Positions 1 to 7,762 of a DNA stretch of 64,000 nt are shown here, in pieces (the first letter of the stretch is position 1; every line of letters begins with the position of its first letter). The position numbers and the translations under genes are program-made. Location: NCBI RefSeq assembly GCF_014203605.1, contig NZ_JACHJJ010000008.1, forward strand, positions 124,001-188,000, given 5' to 3'. The notes under the pieces were generated by a model, which was not told the origin of the DNA, ran no database searches, and saw nothing but the letters and a program-made list of their open reading frames with translations. The stretch comes from Thiemannella venezuelensis (GTDB lineage Bacteria; Actinomycetota; Actinomycetes; Streptosporangiales; Streptosporangiaceae).

Positions 1-83
1 CCGGAGAAACCCCTGCGGATGGGGGCCCTACCGCATCCGGGCACCGCCGCCACGGCTCTCTCGCCGGACTCGGGGGGGTGAAC

Positions 84-141
84 CGGAGAACGCTCTCCAA
101 CGAGGCCCGCACGCACGGGATCCGTTGAAGAGCGTTCTCCG
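84..141. terminator. Large inverted repeat downstream of the multicopper oxidase gene
   Basis: Left arm CGGAGAACGCTCTCCAACG (84-102) pairs with the right arm at 123-141 over 19 bases with one mismatch, across a 20-base loop. It lies about 40 bases beyond the stop of the leftward oxidase gene, so a transcription terminator is likely, possibly acting in both directions. There is no clear T-run. Nothing else is seen in bases 1-180. Confidence 0.55.
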
Positions 142-180
142 CTGTGCCGGAAGGCACCGCGGGAGGGGCCGGGGGCCGGG

Positions 181-1653
181 TTACACGACCTCGAAGTTGG
201 CCATCATGGCCATGTCCTCGTGTTCGAGGTTGTGGCAGTGCATGACGTACCGGCCGCGGTAGCCGGTGAACCTCGTGATGATCTCGACGGTCTGCACCTC
301 GCGCAGCTCCACCGTGTCCTTCCACTCCGGCGGTCCCGCCGGGCGCTCGCCGTTGACGGACAGCACCTGGAAGTGCGCCAGGTGCAGGTGCACGGGGTGG
401 GCGACGTCGCTGGTCAGACGCCAGATCTCGGTGTCGCCCAGGCGGGGGCGGGCCTCGACGCGGCGGGTGTCGAAGGGGCGGTCGTTGACCAGCCATCCCG
501 TGCCGCCGTGCAGGCTCCCGCCGGTGAACGCGAAGTCCCTCGTCACCGCGGCCTTCGCCGGGTCCAGCCGCTCGATCCGCGAGAGCGTCTCCGGGATCGC
601 CGAGTCGTCGCGCGCGTCCCCGCCGACGGCGAAGCGCATCACCCTGCCCTGCGGGCCCTCCCCGGCGAGGTTGCGCAGCTCCACCAGGTCTCCGGCCCGG
701 TAGGCCGAGAAGTCCACGACCACGTCCGCCCGCTCCCCCGGCGCGAGCCGTACCCGCCGCAGCCTCCGCGGCGCCGCGAGCAGGCCGCCGTCGCCGCCGA
801 TCTGCACGATCGTCCCGCCCGGCGCGAGCGCGAACTCGTACGGCCGGGCGTTGGAGCCGTTGAGCAGCCGGAAGCGGTAGCGGGCCCGCTCCACGCGCAG
901 TTCGGGCCAGGGCGCGCCGTTGACCAGGATGACGTCGCCCAGCACCCCGCCCATGTACGCCTCGCGCACACCGGGCCGGTCCGCGAGCCCGGGGTAGGGC
1001 ATCGAGCCGTCCTCGGCGAACGACCGGTCGCAGACCATCAGCGGGACGTCGCGCTCGCCCTCCGGCAGCGGGAGCGCGTCCTCCTCGTCGTCGCGCACCA
1101 GGAAGAAGCCCGCCAGCCCGCGCCACACCTGCTGCCCGGTGTAGTCCATGCGGTGGTCGTGGTACCAGAGCGTGGCCGCCCGCTGGTCGAGCGGGAACGT
1201 GTAGTCCTTCCGCGCGCCCGGCCGCACCAGGTCGGTCGGGTAGCCGTCGGACTCCGGCGGGGTCCTGCCCCCGTGCAGGTGCGTCACCGTCGGCACGCCG
1301 AGCCCGTTGGAGACCCGCACGACGGTCTCGCGCCCGCTCCGCGCCTCGATCGTCGGACCGGGGAAGCTCCCGCCGTACCCCCAGACCGGGGTGCGCAGGC
1401 CGGGCAGGATCTCCACCTCGGCCGCGCGCTGGACCAGCTCGTAGTGGTCGGCCGTGCCGTCGGTCCGGTACGGCCTGGCGACCTCGGGCAGCGGGAGCGG
1501 CACGGTGAACGGCGCGGGCAGCGGCGCGGTGCTCGGCAGCAGCCTGGGCTGCGGGGTCCCGGTGAGCAGGGAGCAGCCGGAGGCTCCGGACACGGCGGCG
1601 GCCGCCGCCCCCAGGCCGAGCAGGCGCAGCGCCTGCCGTCTGGTCATCGTCAT
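181..1653 (-). CDS. Multicopper oxidase, Tat-exported lipoprotein
   Basis: A 490-residue three-domain multicopper oxidase (laccase / cuproxidase family) that oxidises metal ions or phenols outside the membrane and reduces oxygen to water. All copper motifs are visible: HLHG near residue 125, WYHDH near 165, HPVHLHLAHF and MHCHNLEHEDMAMM near the C-terminus, the last giving the type 1 Cys and axial Met. The start chosen gives MTMTRRQALRLL, a twin-arginine-like signal, followed by a lipobox-like GASGC around residue 27, so a Tat-exported lipoprotein is inferred. Its start overlaps the stop of the upstream membrane gene by four bases (ATGA), so the two are translationally coupled. Substrate is not predictable from sequence. 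Confidence 0.93.
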   Translation of the reverse strand: MTMTRRQALRLLGLGAAAAAVSGASGCSLLTGTPQPRLLPSTAPLPAPFTVPLPLPEVARPYRTDGTADHYELVQRAAEVEILPGLRTPVWGYGGSFPGPTIEARSGRETVVRVSNGLGVPTVTHLHGGRTPPESDGYPTDLVRPGARKDYTFPLDQRAATLWYHDHRMDYTGQQVWRGLAGFFLVRDDEEDALPLPEGERDVPLMVCDRSFAEDGSMPYPGLADRPGVREAYMGGVLGDVILVNGAPWPELRVERARYRFRLLNGSNARPYEFALAPGGTIVQIGGDGGLLAAPRRLRRVRLAPGERADVVVDFSAYRAGDLVELRNLAGEGPQGRVMRFAVGGDARDDSAIPETLSRIERLDPAKAAVTRDFAFTGGSLHGGTGWLVNDRPFDTRRVEARPRLGDTEIWRLTSDVAHPVHLHLAHFQVLSVNGERPAGPPEWKDTVELREVQTVEIITRFTGYRGRYVMHCHNLEHEDMAMMANFEVV

Positions 1654-2036
1654 GCCGCGACGGCCGTCTCGGCGCGGCGGCGCGGCATGACCCGCGCGAG
1701 CAGCATGACGCTCCCCCCGAACATCAGCACGCCGACCGGCACGTGCAGCGTCTTCAGGTGCATGACGCCGAACGCCATCTCGGCCAGCGTGCCGATCAGC
1801 AGTCCGGCGGCGGGGGCGACGGTGCGCGCCGGACCGCCGCCCGGCCGCCACACCAGGATCGCGGCGGCCAGGTGCAGCAACCCGGCTGCGAGTACGGCGA
1901 CCGCCGAGATCCCGTGCACCGTCCGCCCGCCGGGTGAGGAGAGCAGCAGCCCGGCGGTGACCGCCTGGATCAGGATCATGGCCGCCTGCAGGGCGATCGC
2001 GGCGCGGAGGAACGGGAAGAAACGCGGCGTGGGCAT
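1650..2036 (-). CDS. Small four-helix membrane protein, partner of the multicopper oxidase
   Basis: A 128-residue protein with about four hydrophobic segments (around residues 8-30, 40-60, 70-90 and 95-118) and a basic C-terminus RVMPRRRAETAVAA. I do not recognise the family. The start at MPTPRFFPF was preferred to the ATG eight codons upstream because a GGAG-type ribosome site lies just ahead of it. It is the first gene of a two-gene operon with the multicopper oxidase (four-base overlap), so a role in copper handling or in electron delivery at the membrane is possible but is inference only. Confidence 0.8.
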   Translation of the reverse strand: MPTPRFFPFLRAAIALQAAMILIQAVTAGLLLSSPGGRTVHGISAVAVLAAGLLHLAAAILVWRPGGGPARTVAPAAGLLIGTLAEMAFGVMHLKTLHVPVGVLMFGGSVMLLARVMPRRRAETAVAA

Positions 2037-2189
2037 GGGGTGGTCTCCTCGGGGAGTCACGCAGACGGGCTCAGACCGGCATCGTCGCCCCTCCGGCCGC
2101 CCGTGGTCGTCGTCCGTGAGGAGACTCCTCGGCTACTCCGCAGGGCGCAGACGCGGCCGCCCGCGCGGTCCTCCGGAGAGGCAGCTCCG

Positions 2190-3152
2190 CTACGCGGAGG
2201 CCTGCGCCAGCCGGTAGCGGGAGGGCGGGATGCCGTACCGGTCGACGAACGCCTGGCGCAGGGTCTCGGCCGTGCCGAACCCGCAGCGGGCCGCCACCGC
2301 GGCCATGGGCAGGGAACTGGAGACCAGCAGCTGCGCGGCGGCCTCGGTGCGGGCCTGCCGCACGAACCTGCCCGGCGTCTGCCCGAGGTGCTTGAGGAAC
2401 AGGCGGGTCAGGTGCCGTTCGCTCACCCCGGCGCCGGCCGCCAGCGCCGCCGTGGCCAGGTCGCCGCCGAGGTTGCTCGCGATGTGCTCGACGACCCGTT
2501 TGACGAGGGTGTTCTCGGGCGGCGGAGGAGCGGTGAACATGCTCATCTGCGCCTGGTTGCCCGGGCGCTGGAGGTAGGTCACGAGGTTTCGCGCCACGTT
2601 CCGGGCCAGTTCGGAGCCGTTGTCCTCCTCGATGAAGGCGAGGGTGAGGTCCAGGGCGCTGGTGACGCCCGCCGCCGTGGAGATGTTCCCCTCCCTGATG
2701 AAGATCGGGCCGGGGTCGACGATGACCTCGGGGTGGCGGGAGGCGAGCCGCCCGGCCCACTGCCAGTGGGTGGTGGCGCGCCGGCCGTCCAGCAGGCCCG
2801 CGGCGGCCAGGACGGTGGCGCCCGTGCACACCGAGGCGATGCGGCGGCTCTCCCTCGCCAGGCGGCGGACGTGGGCGACGATCACCCGGTTCGCGGCGGC
2901 CTCCTCGTGCCCGATCCCACCGGAGACGATGAGGGTGTCGAGCGGTCCGGTGACCCGTTCGAGGGCCTCCTGGGCCTGGAGCGTCAGCCCCGTGCCGCAG
3001 GTGACGGGCCGGCCCCCGGGGGTGAGCAGGCGCGTGTGGTACGGCGGGCTGGCGCCGTACCAGTTCGCGCTCCCGAGGCTGGTGGTCACGCAGGCGATGT
3101 CGAGCAACTCGGCCGCCTCGTACCCGACGACGGCGACACGGCGTTCCTTCAT
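2190..3152 (-). CDS. GlxA-type transcriptional regulator (DJ-1/PfpI + AraC)
   Basis: A 320-residue regulator. Residues 1-190 form a DJ-1/PfpI-like amidotransferase fold, including the ASVCTGATVLAAAGLLDG nucleophile-elbow region with a Cys. Residues 215-315 carry two AraC-type helix-turn-helix motifs (LATAALAAGAGVSERHLTRL and MAAVAARCGFGTAETLRQAF). The family responds to small nitrogenous ligands and activates neighbouring genes. It is divergent from the membrane protein gene at 3251 and separated from it by a perfect hairpin. ATG start; ends about 150 bases before the oxidase operon, on the same strand. Confidence 0.93.
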   Translation of the reverse strand: MKERRVAVVGYEAAELLDIACVTTSLGSANWYGASPPYHTRLLTPGGRPVTCGTGLTLQAQEALERVTGPLDTLIVSGGIGHEEAAANRVIVAHVRRLARESRRIASVCTGATVLAAAGLLDGRRATTHWQWAGRLASRHPEVIVDPGPIFIREGNISTAAGVTSALDLTLAFIEEDNGSELARNVARNLVTYLQRPGNQAQMSMFTAPPPPENTLVKRVVEHIASNLGGDLATAALAAGAGVSERHLTRLFLKHLGQTPGRFVRQARTEAAAQLLVSSSLPMAAVAARCGFGTAETLRQAFVDRYGIPPSRYRLAQASA

Positions 3153-3208
3153 ACGGCGACCCTACGTCGGAAAGACAGGGAACCCAAGATTTCGGACCTC
3201 TACGCCCT

Positions 3209-3243
3209 CCCTGCTCGGCGCGCCTGCGGCGCGCCGAGCAGGG
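3209..3243 (+). promoter_or_regulatory. Perfect 16-bp hairpin covering the ribosome site of the next gene
   Basis: CCCTGCTCGGCGCGCC (3209-3224), loop TGC, then its exact reverse complement (3228-3243). The only purine-rich ribosome-site candidate for the gene starting at 3251 is AGGG at the end of the right arm, seven bases before the ATG, so the folded RNA would hide it. It lies in the divergent promoter region, not after a gene, so a simple terminator reading does not fit. Confidence 0.6.
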
Positions 3244-3250
3244 TTGAGCC

Positions 3251-3736
3251 ATGACACAGACGACAGGCACAGGCCAGAAGGAACCGGGCGCCCAGAAGGC
3301 CGGGCAGGTCCGGGAGGCCGGGCGGACCGCCGCCCCGCCGGCCGCGTCCACGCCCCGGCGCCGCTGGGGCCGGTTCGCCCGGCACTACGTCGAGATGGTC
3401 ATCGCCATGTTCGCCGGGATGTTCGTCCTCGGCATGCTCCTGGACGCCGTCGGCATCGGCTTCTCCCACGACCGCCGGCCCGAGCCGTCCTATCTGCTGA
3501 TGGCGTTCAACATGTCCGTCGGCATGGCCGCCTGGATGCGCTACCGCGGCCACGGCTGGGCGAGCACGCTGGAGATGTGCGCCGCCATGTTCGTCCCCGT
3601 CGTGCTCTTCCCGCTGCTGTGGCTGGGCGTCATCGACGGCGGAGACCTGATGCTCGTCGCGCACGTCGCGATGTTCCCGCTCATGCTGGCCGCCATGCTC
3701 CGGCGCGTCGACGAGTACGCCGGGTGCGCGGGCTGA
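3251..3736 (+). CDS. Four-helix integral membrane protein
   Basis: A 161-residue protein with a basic, proline- and alanine-rich N-terminal tail (residues 1-42) followed by about four membrane segments (VEMVIAMFAGMFVLGMLLDA, YLLMAFNMSVGMAAWM, MCAAMFVPVVLFPLLWLGV, LMLVAHVAMFPLMLAAML). It is rich in Met and has His and Glu within the helices, which recalls small copper- or heme-associated actinobacterial membrane proteins, but I cannot name the family. Divergent from a GlxA-type regulator that may control it. Translation probably depends on the hairpin directly ahead of the start. Confidence 0.8.
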   Translation: MTQTTGTGQKEPGAQKAGQVREAGRTAAPPAASTPRRRWGRFARHYVEMVIAMFAGMFVLGMLLDAVGIGFSHDRRPEPSYLLMAFNMSVGMAAWMRYRGHGWASTLEMCAAMFVPVVLFPLLWLGVIDGGDLMLVAHVAMFPLMLAAMLRRVDEYAGCAG

Positions 3737-3805
3737 CACCGCGGCTCCGGGCTCCTCTCACCCGGCGGCGGCCCGTCCGTGCGGCGGGACCGGCCGGGGA
3801 GCGCG

Positions 3806-4558
3806 TCAGGCGTCTCCGAAGACCTCCCAGACCTGGAGCAGCTGGCCCCTCACCGGGTCGTACTCCACCCTGGCCAGGACGGGGTACTCGGCGCCCTTCA
3901 GCGCCCTGGTGAAGGAGGAGGTGCCGCACGCCTTGGTGCCGAGGCCGTTCCGGGCGGCGTTAACGTGGTCGGCCAGCCAGGAGTCGCCGCACTTCCCCGT
4001 CACGCGCCTGAAGTCCAGCAGGGTGTAGCCCAGCTTGACCGAGGTCTTCCCCTTCGTGAAGACGACCGTCGTGCCGTTGACCCGCTTGACCGTGCCGTAG
4101 GCCTTCTTCGAGGCGGTCGGGTTCGCGAGGAACTCGTGGATCCGCTTCTCCTCTCCGAGGATCGAGATCCTGACCGGCACGGGGCCGTGCCCGAGCGCGG
4201 CGGTCAGGTCGGCCGCCTGGCAGCGGGTCCTGCCCAGCCCCTTCTTGTCGAGCTTGACGACGCCCTCGGTCTCCTTCAGGTCGCACTCGGCGGTGATCCT
4301 GCGGAACTCGGCCCCGGAGTAGTCGATTCGCCGCTCCCCGGCGCCCGGAAGGGGCTTGAGCGTGTAGCGCAGGACACCGTGCCGCTTGACGGGGGTCGCC
4401 TTGGCCGGCGTGATGCGCAGGGCGCCGGTCCCGTCGGCCCAGGCGAAGCCGTACAGCACCGACGGGCCGGAGGAGGCCGCGGCGGGGGCGGCGGCCGGAC
4501 CGGCGGCGCAGAGGGCGAGTGCGGCGGTCAGGGCCGCGGCGGTGAGCGGGCGAGGCAT
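3806..4558 (-). CDS. Secreted protein of unknown function
   Basis: A 250-residue protein. The start MPRPLTAAALTAALALCAAG is preceded by a GGGAGA ribosome site and gives a clear Sec signal peptide with cleavage probably after the APAAA run near residue 30. The mature part is mostly beta-predicted and lysine-rich, with four cysteines that could pair (ECDLKETEG, TRCQAADL, GKCGDSWLADHV, KACGTSSF). I do not recognise the family; the look is that of an extracellular actinobacterial structural or inhibitor-like protein. It stands alone between a rightward membrane gene and the divergent endonuclease Q gene. Confidence 0.8.
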   Translation of the reverse strand: MPRPLTAAALTAALALCAAGPAAAPAAASSGPSVLYGFAWADGTGALRITPAKATPVKRHGVLRYTLKPLPGAGERRIDYSGAEFRRITAECDLKETEGVVKLDKKGLGRTRCQAADLTAALGHGPVPVRISILGEEKRIHEFLANPTASKKAYGTVKRVNGTTVVFTKGKTSVKLGYTLLDFRRVTGKCGDSWLADHVNAARNGLGTKACGTSSFTRALKGAEYPVLARVEYDPVRGQLLQVWEVFGDA

Positions 4559-4769
4559 GGGGAGTCTCCCGGATCGTGATTTCGTACACCTGTGAGACGC
4601 TCCGGAGCGTGCGAAGGTTCGCGCCCTGCGCACACGGGGAGGCGCGGGCCCGGGGGCGTCCGGCTCCGGCGCCTCGACCGTCGCGCCCGAGCGCGCCCGC
4701 ACCCGGCGGCCGCGGAGTCATCGACCGGGAACGGCGGTACACCGGTCCGTTCCGGGGAAGGGGTGGCGG

Positions 4770-6068
4770 ATGCGCTTCCACGCCGACCTGCACATCCACT
4801 CGAAGTACGCCAGGGCCTGCAGCAGGGACAGCGACCTGGAGCACCTGACGTGGTGGGCCCTGCGCAAGGGCGTCGCGCTGCTGGGCACCGGCGACTTCAC
4901 CCATCCGGCCTGGTTCGGCCACCTGCGCGACAGGCTCGTGCCCGCGGAGCCGGGGCTGTTCCGGCTCCGCGAGGACCCGTCGGCGGCACTGGACGGGGAC
5001 GCCCCCGGCGCGCTGCCGCCCGGTGCGGACGCGGGCCGGATGCGGTTCATGCTCTCGGTCGAGGTCGCCACGGTCTACCGGCGCGGCGGGCGCACCCGCA
5101 AGCTCCACCACCTGGTGTACGTGCCGGACTTCGAGGCGGCCGAGGCGTTCAACCGGTCGATCTCCCGCTACGGCGACCCGGCCTCGGACGGCCGGCCCGT
5201 CCTCGGCCTGGACGCCCGCGACCTGCTGGAGATCGTTCTCGGCAGCGGCGACGGCGCCTACCTCGTGCCCGCCCACGTCTGGACGCCCTGGTTCGGCGTG
5301 TTCGGCTCCAGGTCCGGGTTCGACACGGTCGAGGAGTGCTACGGCGACCTCACCGGGCACATCTTCGCGCTGGAGACCGGCCTGTCCAGCGACCCGGCCA
5401 TGAACTGGCGGGTCTCCGGCCTGGACCGCTACCGGCTGGTCAGCCACTCCGACGCGCACTCGCCGCCCAGGATCGGCCGCGAGACCACGGTCTTCGAGAC
5501 CAGTCTGGACTACTTCGAGGTCCTGCGGGCGCTGCGGACCGGTGACGGGCTCGCGGGGACGGTCGAGTTCTTCCCCGAGGAGGGCAGGTACCACATCGAC
5601 GGGCACCGCAAGTGCGGCGTCCGGATGGAGCCCCGGGAGACCCGCCGCCGCGGCGGGATCTGCCCGGTGTGCGGGAAGCGGCTCACCGTCGGCGTGCTGA
5701 GCCGGGTCGAAGACCTCGCCGACCGGGCGGAGGGCGTACGGCCGGACGGCGCCGCGGGCTTCCGCAGCCTCGTCCCGCTCCCGGAGATCGTGGGCGAGGT
5801 CCTCGGCGTCGGACCGCAGAGCAAGAAGGTGCTCAGGGAGATCGACCGGCTCGTCACCGCCCTCGGACCCGAGCTGGCGATCCTGGAGGACGTGCCGGTG
5901 GACGAGATCGAGGCCTGCTCCCCGCCGCTCGCCGAGGCCGTCGCCAGGCTGCGCCGGGGAGAGGTGGTCCGGGACGCCGGATACGACGGCGAGTACGGTG
6001 CGATCCGGCTCTTCGGTCCCGGCGGGCCGGCGCGGGCGGGCACGACCGCGCCTCCCACCCTCTTCTAG
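4770..6068 (+). CDS. Endonuclease Q family DNA-repair nuclease (PHP domain)
   Basis: A 432-residue protein matching endonuclease Q (EndoQ), a PHP-fold metal-dependent nuclease that nicks DNA 5' of deaminated bases (uracil, hypoxanthine) and abasic sites. Visible: FHADLHIHS at residues 3-11 (metal ligands), GTGDFTHPAW near 39-48, VSHSDAHSPPRIGRE near 230, and a zinc-binding stretch KCGVRMEP followed by GICPVCGKRLT near 285-308. The C-terminal part carries VLGVGPQSKKV, a helix-hairpin-helix-like DNA-contact motif. Length fits archaeal EndoQ. The ATG has a GGGGAAGGGG upstream. Standalone gene; older annotations call the family UvrD-helicase-associated PHP protein. Confidence 0.85.
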   Translation: MRFHADLHIHSKYARACSRDSDLEHLTWWALRKGVALLGTGDFTHPAWFGHLRDRLVPAEPGLFRLREDPSAALDGDAPGALPPGADAGRMRFMLSVEVATVYRRGGRTRKLHHLVYVPDFEAAEAFNRSISRYGDPASDGRPVLGLDARDLLEIVLGSGDGAYLVPAHVWTPWFGVFGSRSGFDTVEECYGDLTGHIFALETGLSSDPAMNWRVSGLDRYRLVSHSDAHSPPRIGRETTVFETSLDYFEVLRALRTGDGLAGTVEFFPEEGRYHIDGHRKCGVRMEPRETRRRGGICPVCGKRLTVGVLSRVEDLADRAEGVRPDGAAGFRSLVPLPEIVGEVLGVGPQSKKVLREIDRLVTALGPELAILEDVPVDEIEACSPPLAEAVARLRRGEVVRDAGYDGEYGAIRLFGPGGPARAGTTAPPTLF

Positions 6069-6382
6069 AGGGTCCCGCGGCTCTTCACCTGCACGGCGGG
6101 ACGCCCTCCGGGCGACCGCACCGCCCTGTCCCGGTTCATGAAAAATCTGGATTTTCCGCCGAGTTTTCGCTGGAATTGACATGACCGCGCAGCGACGAGT
6201 ACTCTTTGAAAAGTTGCAGTCGTAGTTTCCTCGAACGTTTTTCATCTTAGAAGCGCCCGCGGGAAGTTTTTGACAGCGGGCTTTCGCTTCTCCCGATCAA
6301 GGTCGGCGGACGCACAGCGGCCCGCCACGCAGCCCCGTGTCGTCGACTTGGCGGCCCGGCGAGGCTCCCAGAAGGAGAAGCA
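6069..6382 (+). promoter_or_regulatory. cspA promoter and long structured leader
   Basis: This 314-base gap holds a good sigma-70-type promoter: TTGACA at 6176-6181 and TACTCT at 6200-6205, spacing 18. It predicts a leader of about 170 bases before the GTG at 6383. The region is A+T-rich for this genome up to about 6300. A second TTGACA occurs at 6270-6275 without a convincing -10 box. Long leaders are typical of bacterial cold-shock genes, where they fold differently at low temperature. The ribosome site GAAGGAGAAG is at 6370-6380. Confidence 0.6.
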
Positions 6383-6586
6383 GTGACTGAAGGTACCGTG
6401 AAGTGGTTCAACGCCGAAAAGGGCTTCGGCTTCATCGCGCCCGACGACGGTAGTGCCGACGTGTTCGTGCACTTCTCGGCGATCACTACCGGTGGCTACC
6501 GCAGCCTGGAAGAGAACCAGCGGGTCGTCTTCGAGACGACCATGGGCCCCAAGGGTCCGCAGGCCGACAAGGTCACGGCGCTCTGA
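6383..6586 (+). CDS. cspA: Cold-shock protein, CspA family
   Basis: A 67-residue single cold-shock (OB-fold) domain. RNP1 (KGFGFIAP, residues 14-21) and RNP2 (DVFVHFSAI, residues 27-35) are intact, so it should bind single-stranded RNA and DNA and act as an RNA chaperone. Starts at GTG with an excellent ribosome site. Monocistronic: own promoter about 170 bases upstream and a very strong terminator 30 bases after the stop. Full family length. Confidence 0.97.
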   Translation: MTEGTVKWFNAEKGFGFIAPDDGSADVFVHFSAITTGGYRSLEENQRVVFETTMGPKGPQADKVTAL

Positions 6587-6616
6587 GCATCAAGCTCTCG
6601 CACCGGATGAATCTCC

Positions 6617-6660
6617 AGTAGAGCTCGCACCGCATCGCGGTGCGAGCTCTACTGCTTTTA
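6617..6660 (+). terminator. Strong terminator of cspA
   Basis: Perfect 17-bp stem: AGTAGAGCTCGCACCGC (6617-6633), loop ATC, reverse complement at 6637-6653, followed by GCTTTTA. Placed 30 bases after the cspA stop codon. Confidence 0.9.
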
Positions 6661-6683
6661 CCTCATCTCCAGATCCTTAAAGT

Positions 6684-6703
6684 CCATTTTTTCGTAAAAA
6701 TGG
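6684..6703. repeat. A+T-rich perfect hairpin between cspA and the rhodanese gene
   Basis: CCATTTTT (6684-6691), loop TCGT, AAAAATGG (6696-6703). Unusual A+T content for this chromosome. It lies after the cspA terminator and downstream of the leftward rhodanese gene; function unknown, possibly a protein-binding site or a second terminator. Confidence 0.5.
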
Positions 6704-6810
6704 TAATTAATCCCTGGAGAGAATTCCTGCCCGCCCGGCACGTCCAGGTCGCCCTCGGACCGGCGGCCCGGATCCACGGCCCGTCCTGATGCGGCGCGGA
6801 TCCGGGACGG

Positions 6811-6867
6811 GCCGCGCTCAGAGATCCCGGCCGCGCTCAGGGATACCAGCCGCGTTCAGAGATCCGG
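6811..6867. repeat. Three tandem 19-bp imperfect repeats at the 3' end of the rhodanese-CBS gene
   Basis: Units at 6811-6829 (GCCGCGCTCAGAGATCCCG), 6830-6848 (GCCGCGCTCAGGGATACCA) and 6849-6867 (GCCGCGTTCAGAGATCCGG). The third unit overlaps the last codons and the stop of the leftward gene ending at 6856, so the array probably arose by duplicating that gene's end. Confidence 0.75.
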
Positions 6868-7548
6868 GCCGGTCTCGGGAGCGCGGACGACGTCGGTCGC
6901 GAGCAGCCCGGCGAGGGTCCCGTCCGTCCGCGTCACGACCATCGTGTGGGTCTTCGCCCGGTCCATCCGCTCCAGCAGCCCGGTCAGTTCCTCGCTCGGG
7001 CGGACGGTGGTGACGCCGAAGCTCATGATCTCCTCGGCGGTGGCGTCCGGCGCGGCGCCCTTCAGCTCCCGGGGGCCGACGACGCCCTGGACGATCTTCC
7101 CCTCCCGCAGCACCACCACGGCCGCGCCCGCCGGGTCGGCGAAGATCCGCGGTTCGAGCTCCGCCACCCGGTCGTCGGGGAACGCGATCACCGGATCGCG
7201 CCGCATCACGCCGGCGACCAGGATGGCCTCGCCCTCGTACGGCAGGTCCGCCGAGAGCCAGTCCATCTTGCCCGCCGTGTAGTCGTACACCTCACCGAAG
7301 CCGAGGCGCTCCAGCCGCGGGGCGGCCCGCGGGCTCATGTCGCATATCCAGTCGTGGCAGTAGACGACGACCGGCCGGGACCGGTCGAGCTCCGCGGCGG
7401 TCCGGGCGCCCAGTTCCTTGAGCGGCAGGTTCCGGGCGCCGGGAAGGTGTGCCCAGCCGTACTCCTCGCCGGGCAGCACCTCCACGAGCTGGGCGTCGCG
7501 GGTTTCGAGCAGGTCGCGTACGGTGTCGCGGTCGATGCGCTGAACCAT
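6856..7548 (-). CDS. Rhodanese-like domain protein with CBS-type C-terminus
   Basis: A 230-residue protein. Residues 1-95 form a rhodanese (sulfurtransferase-like) domain starting MVQRIDRDTVRDLL, with YCHDWICDMSPRAA; the Cys in CHDWIC is in the active-site loop region. Residues 105-225 resemble paired CBS motifs (EIMSFGVTTVRPSEELTGLL, THTMVVTRTDGTLAGLLATD), which usually bind adenosine nucleotides. The fusion suggests a ligand-gated sulfur-transfer or regulatory protein; no partner is evident. The ATG was chosen because the rhodanese fold begins there; longer readings enter the divergent promoter region of the DUF559 operon. Confidence 0.85.
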   Translation of the reverse strand: MVQRIDRDTVRDLLETRDAQLVEVLPGEEYGWAHLPGARNLPLKELGARTAAELDRSRPVVVYCHDWICDMSPRAAPRLERLGFGEVYDYTAGKMDWLSADLPYEGEAILVAGVMRRDPVIAFPDDRVAELEPRIFADPAGAAVVVLREGKIVQGVVGPRELKGAAPDATAEEIMSFGVTTVRPSEELTGLLERMDRAKTHTMVVTRTDGTLAGLLATDVVRAPETGPDL

Positions 7549-7762
7549 GCGGGAGCCGTACCCACAATGGCGCGTTCGACTCGGGACGTCCCGCCGCCCC
7601 TCCCCGCTTGCCCACCGTGCCGGGCCCTGGTGCCGGCGGTCGTGCCGGGAGTCCGGCAACGGGCCGTCGATTTCCAGCACCTCGGACAGAAGCCCTGTAT
7701 CACCCAGCCTTATGCGTATAACCTCAGCAATCCGGCGCATTCGGGAAAACAGGGGAAGCGAC

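Noticed and set aside
3960-6245. Leftward open frame of about 760 codons across the EndoQ gene
   Set aside because: Antisense to the EndoQ gene and out of frame with the secreted-protein gene; composition is that of a shadow frame.
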